Positions 53,105-60,691 of a stretch of DNA of 64,000 nt are shown one piece after another (positions within the stretch are counted from its first letter, which is position 1; each line of letters opens with the position of its first letter). This stretch comes from Scalindua sp964344685 (GTDB taxonomy: Bacteria > Planctomycetota > Brocadiia > Brocadiales > Scalinduaceae), in assembly GCA_964344685.1 (NCBI GenBank), contig CAYFOK010000016.1, forward strand, positions 27,674 to 91,673, in the 5' to 3' direction. Both the position numbers and the translations under genes were made by a program. The notes beneath the pieces are model-generated. The model was given only the letters and a program-made list of their open reading frames with translations, had not been told where the DNA came from and searched no databases.

Positions 53105-55033
53105 TCAGCGGCCATTCCCATTTATCAAAGAATTGTGTGGCCTGGCAATAATACGTTCCTGTGCGGCTTCCAGAATTAACCGAAGTAAGTCCGCATAACG
53201 AAGTTTGTCAAATCCAGCCATATAGTTGAGTTTGCCATCCCAACACCATCCCGGGTTCGGATTAACCTCCAGGAGCTTGATCTGACCACCAGCATCAGTT
53301 CTGAAATCAAACCTTGCATAATCACGACATCCCAGACGTTCAAAAAGCATCATAGAGTGATCTATAAGTGTCCTCTCTTTTGTCTCAGACAGGTTCGCCC
53401 TGGTATACCTGATGGATTTCCAGTATGCGGAATTCGGATCCCACTTCGATTCATAACCAAGAATTCGTGGTAAATCCGATGGCAAATCACTGTAATCTAC
53501 TTCCAGGATTGGCAGAAACCGTACCGTTAACCCTGGATTCCCGATTATTCCAACACTGTATTCGGTACCCTCAAGGAATTCCTGCACAAGGATCGAACGA
53601 CCAGGAAGATTGTGATTTAGCATGTTAATATACTCAATAAGCTCCTCAGGATTATAAACAACAGCATCCTTTGTAATACCGATACTGCTGTCACCCTTAT
53701 TTGGTTTTACGAGCGCAGGAAATATTGCCGGTATGGTAGCCGACTGATCTGCAGGTGTGTAAAATGTTTCAAGCGGAACCGGGATATCGAGTGTTTCCGC
53801 GATAGACCGGACAAAAGATTTATTATAACATGTACCTAAACATGTAGGGCCCGCACCCGAATATGGAATTGATAACAAATCCAGATACGCCGGAACATGA
53901 AGCTCATGAAATGCATTATTATTAAATCCCTCATCACAAAGATTAAGGACAAATTCCGGTGGTCTGGATCTAAGCTGTCCAAGAAGAGAGGCGTGATTGT
54001 CCACATATTCTAATTTGTAACCTTCAATTTCAGACAGAGCGCGTTTCAGGCGATTTATTGTCTCAAAATCTTCAGGATTGAAATGTCCATCTAGTTTCAC
54101 GTCATCAGGTAATCGTGGATCCCCCATTAAAACGGTAATATTGGGAAATGGAATTCGTCTGGTATATGAAACCTTAGCAGATCTGGATGTTGAAGCAGTA
54201 ATAAGTAATCTCCGTGCCATCATCCCCAGGTCCTGGTTACGTACAGATCCTGTCTGCAGTTCGCAGTGAAAACGTATAGATTCAAAACCGGATTTTTCAA
54301 GGAGAGCGCTAATAGTCTCCTTGTCGTATAACCGTTCGGCATAAAACTGATCTGCAATTACTCCCCGTTCCGCATGCGTAACTACCTCACGTGATATAAG
54401 ACGCTGTCTGTCCTTTGATAGTGATCGCTCTCTGCAGACAAAATGGAGCTGGTCGATCCATTCCCATGAACGAGCTTCAAAATTATTTCTCATCCACTCA
54501 CCCTCGGTAATATCGAGAACGAGTGTCCCGCCAGGTATAAGCACTCTCCTGCAAGCTTTCAGGATATCAAGGTCGTCATCTTCCCTCTCAAAGTAACCGA
54601 AGGAGTTACCGAGTATCAATACTGTATTGTAAAATAAAGCCTGCATCTTGAATTGACGCGCATCACCCTCTCGAAAAATTATGTTCAGGTTTCTCTTTCT
54701 TGCCCTGTGACGTGCCAGCCTGATAAGGTAACGTGACCTGTCCAGACCGACAACATGGTTAAAGCCTCTCCTTGCAAGTTCAAGACTGTGTCTACCCTGA
54801 CCGCAACATAGGTCGAGAATTTTGTCATTGGCTTCCAATCCTGATACCTTAATTATAGTGTCTATTTCAAGGATTGTATTCTGATCATTCTCTACAACAT
54901 CACCGTCTGTTTTAAGGTAAACAGAGTTAAAAAGTGTACGCCACCATTCAGAAGGGATATGACGTTCCAAATCCTGTACAGGACCAAGAGTACGTTTTTC
55001 AATATGAATTATATTTTTCTTTTTTGACGGCAT
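53105..55033 (-). CDS. methyltransferase / ATP-grasp ligase fusion
   Basis: A 642-residue two-domain enzyme. Residues ~30-275 form a class I SAM methyltransferase (KILDLCCGQGRHSLELARRG, motif I; VLILGNSFGYF). Residues ~300-635 form a D-Ala-D-Ala-ligase-like ATP-grasp (NLCDEGFNNNAFHE; ALVKPNKGDSSIGI; ILVQEFLEGTEYSVGI; LLEVNPNPGW, metal Glu/Asn). ATP-grasp enzymes join a carboxylate to an amine, thiol or hydroxyl. The fusion suggests a ligated and methylated small molecule or peptide; the substrate cannot be named. The gene looks somewhat GC-richer than its neighbours. No biosynthetic partners are adjacent. Confidence 0.85.
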   Translation of the reverse strand: MPSKKKNIIHIEKRTLGPVQDLERHIPSEWWRTLFNSVYLKTDGDVVENDQNTILEIDTIIKVSGLEANDKILDLCCGQGRHSLELARRGFNHVVGLDRSRYLIRLARHRARKRNLNIIFREGDARQFKMQALFYNTVLILGNSFGYFEREDDDLDILKACRRVLIPGGTLVLDITEGEWMRNNFEARSWEWIDQLHFVCRERSLSKDRQRLISREVVTHAERGVIADQFYAERLYDKETISALLEKSGFESIRFHCELQTGSVRNQDLGMMARRLLITASTSRSAKVSYTRRIPFPNITVLMGDPRLPDDVKLDGHFNPEDFETINRLKRALSEIEGYKLEYVDNHASLLGQLRSRPPEFVLNLCDEGFNNNAFHELHVPAYLDLLSIPYSGAGPTCLGTCYNKSFVRSIAETLDIPVPLETFYTPADQSATIPAIFPALVKPNKGDSSIGITKDAVVYNPEELIEYINMLNHNLPGRSILVQEFLEGTEYSVGIIGNPGLTVRFLPILEVDYSDLPSDLPRILGYESKWDPNSAYWKSIRYTRANLSETKERTLIDHSMMLFERLGCRDYARFDFRTDAGGQIKLLEVNPNPGWCWDGKLNYMAGFDKLRYADLLRLILEAAQERIIARPHNSLINGNGR

Positions 55034-55247
55034 ATTCAGGCAATCGATTAAAGTATTTATTGTAAATAATATCTATGTACTGATCCTAATTACTGTACAA
55101 TAACAGTTAACGGTTCAAGGTTTGATTTATGTCAACGTTTATATACATAATGCTTATGAATTGTCTGATTTATTTTGCGAAAAAAAGAGTGAGATGAACA
55201 ATTAAACTCTTTACTCTACTAATACGTTAAGAAGTGTTTAAAGAAAA

Positions 55248-55288
55248 GATATGGGTAAAGGAGTGTTATTTTACACCCTTCCCATATC
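55248..55288 (-). terminator. rho-independent terminator
   Basis: GATATGGG and CCCATATC close a stem with an inner AAGGAGTGT/ACACCCTT arm. On the minus strand TTTTCTTT follows. It ends the microprotein gene at 55301. Confidence 0.85.
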
Positions 55289-55300
55289 CAGAATATCAGG

Positions 55301-55420
55301 TTAGTTTTTTTTCTTTGAGGGTTTCTTTTTGGTCGATTTCACCTGTTCATTTTCTGTCTTTAAGCTTTTAGACTTACCGCTTTTTTTTGTATTACTATTT
55401 TTGAAATTCTTGTTGACCAT
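55301..55420 (-). CDS. lysine-rich microprotein
   Basis: A 39-residue protein, about 40% Lys: MVNKNFKNSNTKKSGKSKSL, then KSTKKKPSKKKN. GGAGG lies 6 bp before ATG and a strong terminator follows, so it is expressed as its own small unit or at the end of the HMA-like gene transcript (51-bp gap). N-terminal NKNF.N is shared with the AT-hook microprotein at 36558. Histone-H1-tail-like composition suggests nucleic-acid binding. Confidence 0.68.
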   Translation of the reverse strand: MVNKNFKNSNTKKSGKSKSLKTENEQVKSTKKKPSKKKN

Positions 55421-55471
55421 TATATTCCTCCATGTAAGATTGTAAAAATATCCTTGAAGATGCAAAAGAAA

Positions 55472-55879
55472 TTACTCTTCCTCAATAACTTTATATCCAG
55501 CTTTTTCTACAGCACCTATAATTTCGTTAGCGTCCATTTTTCTGTTATCTGCTTCTATAACCGTATAACCATCCTCATGACTGGTAGATACATCATGGAC
55601 TCCTGCACACTTTAAAAGTGCGTCTTTCACTTTAACTTCGCAATTTGTGCTGGTCATGCCTTTAACGTAAAATCCATACTCTTCTATGTCTTCTTCAATG
55701 TTAATGTTTTCTTCAGAAAGCTCCTGCTGATCAGATATATGTATTATATAGGATTGTGTAGTGTCACTATAGTTTTCTAACTGAGGTTCTGCTGTTACAT
55801 AAGAAACGCTTATAGCAATTCCAATCATAATAGAAACAAGCGAAAAAAATCCGAAATTTATGTACTTGTGCTTAAACAT
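55472..55879 (-). CDS. exported HMA-like protein, variant metal site
   Basis: A 135-residue protein with a signal peptide or anchor (FGFFSLVSIMIGIAISVSYVTA), an acidic spacer and a C-terminal HMA-like domain: FYVKGMTSTNCEVKVKDALLKCAGVHDVSTS...ANEIIGAVEKAGYKVIEEE. The canonical first Cys of GMTCxxC is replaced; the remaining Cys is followed by another after ten residues (C-x10-C), as in the protein at 37651. ATG at 55879 has GGAG 7 bp upstream. It would act outside the cytoplasm, perhaps in metal or redox binding. Confidence 0.75.
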   Translation of the reverse strand: MFKHKYINFGFFSLVSIMIGIAISVSYVTAEPQLENYSDTTQSYIIHISDQQELSEENINIEEDIEEYGFYVKGMTSTNCEVKVKDALLKCAGVHDVSTSHEDGYTVIEADNRKMDANEIIGAVEKAGYKVIEEE

Positions 55880-55965
55880 AAGATTTCTCCTTTTTGTTAA
55901 AGTTATAAAGAAAGTTAATATAAAATCAAAAACCACAAAAAAATACTTATGATACCGCTATCGAT

Positions 55966-56097
55966 TTATTTACATCCTTTCTGAATTAATTCGATACCAG
56001 CATCTAATTTCTTTGAATCTGTATTCTTTTCTTTTTCTGAATCCTTCTTTGTTGCTGATTTGTTTTCATCAATCTTCTTATTAAAGTTTTTTCCCAT
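55966..56097 (-). CDS. small charged protein, KNF family
   Basis: A 43-residue protein: MGKNFNKKIDENKSATKKDS, EKEKNTDSKKLDAGIELIQK and a C-terminal GCK. GGAGG lies 6 bp before ATG. The N-terminal GKNFNKK matches the lysine-rich microproteins nearby, but the rest is mixed-charge with a final helix containing one Cys. It lies 86 bp upstream of the HMA-like gene. Unknown function. Confidence 0.65.
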   Translation of the reverse strand: MGKNFNKKIDENKSATKKDSEKEKNTDSKKLDAGIELIQKGCK

Positions 56098-56133
56098 CTG
56101 TGACCTCCTAAATAAATATTAAATGTTAAATGT

Positions 56134-56163
56134 GTGGAGCTCCCTCCTGAAAGGGAGTTCCAC
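56134..56163. terminator. hairpin upstream of microprotein
   Basis: GTGGAGCTCCCT and AAGGGAGTTCCAC pair almost fully around a 5-nt loop. It lies 3' of the DUF2179-type gene (minus) and 5' of the microprotein, so it may end or attenuate the upstream transcript. The T-run is weak. Confidence 0.55.
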
Positions 56164-56308
56164 TTTTATGAATTATCAGTTTGCGTTACTTCCAAGCATT
56201 CTTCTTAGAGAGCTTATTATTCCTTTTTGAATATCATTAAAGGTTGATATTCAGCAGGAACCAAATCTTTCTTGATAAGGTGCAAACTGTCTATCGTTTG
56301 GACCTGAA

Positions 56309-56932
56309 TTACCTCACAATATCAGCTATAGGGTTTAAAAAATGATTTATTTCATTGTTTGATCCTGAATTATGGTGTTTGTTGATTTTGTGTAAAGGAT
56401 TAAAAAAGTTAGTAATTTTTCTGCTTACACTTAGTACTGGTTCTGTAATATAAAAAGCTTCCGGGTCAAGCATTTTAACTGTTTGAACAACCTTTCTTAA
56501 TTCCCTTTTTCTGCAGATAATACTCAGCTCGGTTATTGCACCATGCTCTCCTTCACCATCAAAAGTAGTTACAGAAAAACCTGTTTGTCGAATTTTATCT
56601 GCTATCTCTTTCCCCTCATCCCGAACAAATATTTTTAATACCAGATGCCCTAACGCAATCTTTTTATCCAAAAGTATACCAACGGCGTTGCCTGCAGAAA
56701 AACCGAGAGCAAAGAATAGTCCGAGTAGTGGCCTATCTGATATTTCATTGAGTACCTTTGCGATTATTACCAGCCACAGGCTTACTTCTATAAAACCCAG
56801 AACAAAAGCAAGAAAAGTTCTACCCGATACAATAGCCAGCAACCTGACTGTACCAACAGAAACGTCTACAATCCTCGCAGCAAAAATAAGGAGTCCTGTT
56901 AAAAAAGTTTCTATATCAAAAATTACTTCCAT
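56309..56932 (-). CDS. UPF0316/DUF2179-type membrane protein
   Basis: A 207-residue protein with three N-terminal membrane helices (FLTGLLIFAARIVDVSVGTVR; FLAFVLGFIEVSLWLVIIAKV; PLLGLFFALGFSAGNAVGI) and a cytoplasmic DUF2179 domain (VTTFDGEGEHGAITELSIICRKRELRKVVQTVKMLDPEAFY). This is the UPF0316 architecture. The family is thought to be a membrane sensor or transport-related protein, but its role is not established. A C-terminal extension follows the DUF2179 domain. Confidence 0.88.
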   Translation of the reverse strand: MEVIFDIETFLTGLLIFAARIVDVSVGTVRLLAIVSGRTFLAFVLGFIEVSLWLVIIAKVLNEISDRPLLGLFFALGFSAGNAVGILLDKKIALGHLVLKIFVRDEGKEIADKIRQTGFSVTTFDGEGEHGAITELSIICRKRELRKVVQTVKMLDPEAFYITEPVLSVSRKITNFFNPLHKINKHHNSGSNNEINHFLNPIADIVR

Positions 56933-57289
56933 AAACCTTTAAATCCTTAATATTGCAAGAATTGATATCAAAAAATATGTGATTAGTTTTATCGTCAAAA
57001 CCATCTATACAGAATTTCTCTAAATAACATTAGCCTTTGTTAGAATCTTTATCTTTTTAACTCGAACAACCTCATAATTACATAAAAACAGCAAATTAAC
57101 ACATGATGAACATACAATAGAGACCTCTTCATAATATTTTGGATTGAATTCGGACCTTTTCAATTATGTTGAATTTGGTTTAATCAAAGCACTTGGAACT
57201 ACTTTGCAATTATTTAATTTATTAATGACTAATTATACTTTATCAAAAAACATGCCAAACAGACTCTCTCCGTAATACTTTGATATATA
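56933..57289. other. non-coding region between divergent genes
   Basis: About 360 bp, AT-rich, between the divergent UPF0316-type gene and the sigma-54 regulator leader. No hairpin or gene is supported. Confidence 0.5.
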
Positions 57290-57465
57290 TATGCTTATAA
57301 ATCTATAAACTTATTTTTGTTGCTTTAAGTTTATAGTTTTGCTTAATTTAACTATGTCAATTTGGCCTCAATAATGAAGATTCAATATTTTAAGTGAATA
57401 ATATGACATGCTCTCTCGTGGTCTTAAATAAAAAAGTATCAATATTTACCTATTTCAGGAAGACA
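57290..57465 (+). repeat. duplicated segment D, regulator leader
   Basis: The region directly upstream of the NtrC-like gene, recurring at 41030-41205. It includes TGTCAATTTGGC (57355-57366), one of the shared operator-like motifs. Confidence 0.75.
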
Positions 57466-57469
57466 AAAA

Positions 57470-58828
57470 ATGCAAATTAATATTCTTACTGTTTCTGAAA
57501 AAGAAAAACCGGAATGGAAAAAGATAATCAGTTATTTGAAAAGGAAAAAAATAAATGTTTACAGGGCTAATTCCGTAAATGAGGTTTATTCAATACTGAA
57601 AAGTAATCCCATTAATATTATTCTTTCTGATTTTCACATATTAAAAATTAAGACATCAACTTTTCTTAAAAAGATAAAAAAAATAAAACCTGATGTAGAG
57701 TTGATTTTCCTTTCAGAAAGCGCAACGCTTACAAATGCTATTGATGCTATGAAAGATGGCGCTTACGACTTTTATGAACTTCCTGTGAAACCTCGACTTT
57801 TAACCACAGTAATAGAAAAAGCAATTGAAAAACAGCTACTCTTTCTTGAAAAGGTTGAACTTGAGAAAAAGGTAAAAGGGATGTTCAGTTTCGGAGATAT
57901 ACATGGAAGAAGTAAGCCGATGCAGTATGTCATTAATTTGATCAGTTCTGTAGCGTCAAAAAATCCTAATGTACTTATTACAGGAGAAACCGGAACAGGG
58001 AAGGAAATGGTGGCAAAAGCCATTCACTACAATAGTCCACGTGCGTCAAAGCCATTCATTAAGGTAAACTGTGGTGCTTTCAATGAAGGGGTACTTGAGT
58101 CAGAATTATTCGGGCATGAGAAAGGTGCTTTTACCGGTGCGATTATAAAAAGGATCGGAAGATTTGAACTTGCCAATGAGGGTACAATTTTTCTCGATGA
58201 AATTGGTGATATGTCTTTAAGCACACAGATTAAGCTTCTCAGGGTACTACAGGAGAAAGAGTTTGAGCGGGTTGGTGGGAATGAGACGATAAATGTAAAT
58301 ATCAGAGTTCTGGCTGCAACAAACCAGGATCTTAAGAAGCTGATAGAAGAAAAAAAATTCAGGGAAGACCTTTTTTACAGATTGAATATTGTACATATTG
58401 AAATTCCTCCTCTAAGAGATAGAAAGGAGGATATTCCTCTTCTTGTCAGTCATTTTATTAATAGCTTTAATGAAGAAAAAGGTTATCAAATTAAAGGAAT
58501 CAATAAAAATGCAATGCAATTACTTTTAAATTATACATGGCCCGGAAATGTGAGAGAGCTTGAAAATGCAGTTGAAGCTGCTATGGCCCTGGCGCCGGGA
58601 GACGTAATTGAGGCAAAATTCCTTCCATCCTTCCTCTTCCTTACTCAACCGCAACATGCCGATTTTTTCCAGATTCCTCAACACTTTACTCTCCGGGAAG
58701 CAGAACAGGAAATAATCAGGTTTACCCTGGAAAAAACAAAAGGTAATAAATCCAAGGCCGCAAGATTACTTGGGATCGGCTTAAGAACACTCCAGAGGAA
58801 GGTTATTGAAACAAAAAATTATTCCTAA
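57470..58828 (+). CDS. NtrC-type sigma-54 response regulator, atypical receiver
   Basis: A 452-residue activator with a receiver (~1-120), AAA+ domain and Fis HTH. The receiver keeps the phospho-Asp (ILSDFHI) and the Lys in LPVKPR but lacks the N-terminal acidic pair (it reads LTVSEKE), so phosphorylation may be altered. AAA+ motifs are GETGTGKEMV, GAFTGA, FLDEIGDMS. HTH: GNKSKAARLLGIGLRTLQR. No kinase gene is adjacent. It is the only sigma-54 activator inside the island and the likely controller of its stress genes. AGGA lies ~10 bp before ATG. Confidence 0.93.
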   Translation: MQINILTVSEKEKPEWKKIISYLKRKKINVYRANSVNEVYSILKSNPINIILSDFHILKIKTSTFLKKIKKIKPDVELIFLSESATLTNAIDAMKDGAYDFYELPVKPRLLTTVIEKAIEKQLLFLEKVELEKKVKGMFSFGDIHGRSKPMQYVINLISSVASKNPNVLITGETGTGKEMVAKAIHYNSPRASKPFIKVNCGAFNEGVLESELFGHEKGAFTGAIIKRIGRFELANEGTIFLDEIGDMSLSTQIKLLRVLQEKEFERVGGNETINVNIRVLAATNQDLKKLIEEKKFREDLFYRLNIVHIEIPPLRDRKEDIPLLVSHFINSFNEEKGYQIKGINKNAMQLLLNYTWPGNVRELENAVEAAMALAPGDVIEAKFLPSFLFLTQPQHADFFQIPQHFTLREAEQEIIRFTLEKTKGNKSKAARLLGIGLRTLQRKVIETKNYS

Positions 58829-59018
58829 CCATAAGTTGAATATTTGTGAATGCGTTGACAAAATCAGTAGCCTCAGTTTTGATGAAGTCTAGTTTAGCCC
58901 CTTTATAATCTAAGATTTGTTATGAGATTAGAAAGATTTTTTCTGTATCTGAGCAAGAGGCAAGATAAGACCCTTTTCGATCACCAATCAAAAACTCAGT
59001 GGCAAGAAAACGACAAGA

Positions 59019-59165
59019 CCACTGTAGTCAAAACGCAGTCAACTCAAGCGTAACAAGTGGGACTCCACAGGATTCAACAGGTAAGAAACAAAATCATAAG
59101 TTATTGATGGTTATTGTGATAGCGACATAACAAACACTAATTCAGGCAGTTGTGATTTGTTTTCC
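59019..59165. repeat. right-end repeat, inner copy
   Basis: Aligns in the same orientation with 60362-60516. Shared blocks: CTGTAGTCAAAACGCAGTCA, GGGACTCCACAGGATTCAAC, GTGATAGCGACATAACA and CAGGCAGTTGTGA. It contains two TGTAGTC-like heptamers 11 bp apart (59023 and 59034). Confidence 0.8.
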
Positions 59166-59499
59166 ATTCTGTAAATTTATGAAATATATTCATATTGCCA
59201 ACGCAAATAAATACCAGTACATTAAGATTGCAAATCAAAACAATGAGTAAATCATACTCCCCATTTGTGCCATAAACACAAGCAAACCAAAGTAGTTTAA
59301 ACTAAACCAAAAATGCTACGCCTTCTTTTCTTTGCTCGACAATTAAGTGGGTCACTGGTTAAATTTCTCCTAACAATCTTCTAACAAGTCAACAGAAAAC
59401 AGTAGAAAACAGCAAGTAAGACCTTACTATCGAATAGATATAAGACCATTGATAATAAGGCATTACTTATTTCTGTTTATTTCAGGTTTTACCTCTAAT

Positions 59500-59552
59500 G
59501 TGGTTCATAACCCGGAGGTTGCAGGTTCATACCCTGTCCCCGCTATCAACCA
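59500..59552 (+). other. tRNA 3'-end-like fragment
   Basis: Reads like the 3' half of a Met-type tRNA: anticodon-loop-like TTCATAA flanked by GG/CC, a T-arm GCAGG-TTCATAC-CCTGT and a terminal AACCA. There is no 5' half. It may be a relic attachment site of another element; the acceptor end does not fit perfectly. Confidence 0.35.
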
Positions 59553-59658
59553 ATAGGGCCCTTTGATTGTTACAACATTAAAAACTGGTGCACGACCTCT
59601 TATAAGTACAAGTTATGTAAATGTGGAATAATAGTCTGGCGAGTGTTTGTTAGTGAAA

Positions 59659-59886
59659 TTACAACTTTTTTAGAAATTCATCTAAAGATATACGAGCTTG
59701 TTTAAGTATATGAGAAAGTGTTGACCGCTTAATTGGTTTGTGTGCCGGAACTATTATTTTCAACACCTCATCCGTTGAACGCTTTTGTAATCTTATATGA
59801 GAGCCTCGTTGACGAACAATTACCCATCCGTCACGTTGTAATGCCTTAATTACCTTATTATAATTCAGGCTGGGAACTTTGCTCAT
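59659..59886 (-). CDS. hicA: HicA-type mRNA interferase toxin
   Basis: A 75-residue dsRBD-like toxin: NYNKVIKALQRDGWVIVRQRGSHIRLQK contains the catalytic His in GSH, and VPAHKPIKRSTLSHILKQA is the C-terminal helix. HicA cleaves mRNA when free of HicB. It overlaps hicB by 4 bp, with the antitoxin gene first. It sits near the right end of the island, a usual place for a stabilising module. Confidence 0.93.
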   Translation of the reverse strand: MSKVPSLNYNKVIKALQRDGWVIVRQRGSHIRLQKRSTDEVLKIIVPAHKPIKRSTLSHILKQARISLDEFLKKL

Positions 59887-60086
59887 ATTGCTAATTCAAA
59901 TTCTTCTGCATTAGAAACAGTCAAGACATCATCCTCAACAGGTTCCAAATAAAGTTCAATTGCTTCTCTTATATTTTTAATAGCCTCCTCCTTTGTCTCT
60001 CCCTCGGAAATACACCCAGGCAATGAAGGTACGATCACAGTATACCCTCCTTCTTCACTTGGTTGAAGATAAATCTTAAGCTTCAT
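59883..60086 (-). CDS. hicB: HicB-type antitoxin
   Basis: A 67-residue HicB: IYLQPSEEGGYTVIVPSLPGCISEGETKEEAIKNIREAIELYL is the RNase-H-like fold that covers HicA. It is short and has no C-terminal HTH, so autoregulation would need another contact. GGAGG precedes the ATG on the minus strand. It is co-transcribed with hicA. Confidence 0.93.
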   Translation of the reverse strand: MKLKIYLQPSEEGGYTVIVPSLPGCISEGETKEEAIKNIREAIELYLEPVEDDVLTVSNAEEFELAI

Positions 60087-60361
60087 TTCAATGACCTCCT
60101 TGTATTATTCTAAATCTCTAGCTTATTCTTCTTTATGCGGATGCTTAAGAATTTCGTATCACCAAGTTTCTTAGACTAATTCCACATATTTAGTTATATT
60201 CAGTCTTACTTAAAGCAGTTAGTATTATCTTATTAGTCGGTCTTGTCAATAACTAAAATAAACACACCTTAAATCCTATCTGATTTCCGTAATTAAACTG
60301 AGAGAAAACTTATACAGCCTTTAGCAGGCATGTTCTTACTTAATTCAAAAAAACACTACAT
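60087..60361. other. hicBA upstream region
   Basis: No gene. AT-rich DNA upstream of hicB that presumably holds its promoter, ending at the outer right-end repeat. Confidence 0.5.
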
Positions 60362-60516
60362 TTTACTGTAGTCAAATTGTAGTCAAAACGTAGTCAAGCC
60401 GGCAGTATTCAGCCGGACTCCACAGGAAGCAACAGGAAAAGATTAAAGTTATAAGCCATTGACAGTTAGTGTGATAGCAACATAACAGACATCAAATCAA
60501 GCAGTTATGAAAATTA
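60354..60516. repeat. right-end repeat, outer copy, with three arm-type sites
   Basis: Counterpart of 59019-59165. It contains TGTAGTC at 60367, TGTAGTC at 60378 and CGTAGTC at 60389, exactly 11 bp apart. An upstream inverted CTACA at 60356 makes CTACATTTTACTGTAG palindromic. The same spacing is seen inside the integrase gene (19865 and 19876). Likely integrase arm-binding sites. Confidence 0.75.
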
Positions 60517-60537
60517 TTAAAAATGGTCTTTTTACGT

Positions 60538-60591
60538 CTCTTAATCAGTGGGTCGAAGGTTCGATTACTTCAGGGCGCACCATTACCCCCC
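60538..60591 (+). other. attR of integrated island
   Basis: 54 bp matching 19761-19814 (3' part of tRNA-Lys plus ATTACCCCCC) with one mismatch, C to A, just before the acceptor strand. No 5' half of a tRNA precedes it. The C-run is longer here. Confidence 0.92.
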
Positions 60592-60691
60592 CCCCAAGAA
60601 GATTTACGAATGCAGATTTTTGGCGGGCCTGCCCCTTATTCTTTTAAATCACCAGAAACATGCAGTCAAGGGGAGATTTGATCCCTTTTCT

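Larger units (their letters stand above)
58829..59658. other. non-coding right-end region
   Basis: About 830 bp without a supported gene. It holds one copy of the right-end repeat with paired integrase-site-like motifs (59019-59165) and a tRNA-like fragment (59500-59552). Confidence 0.6.
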
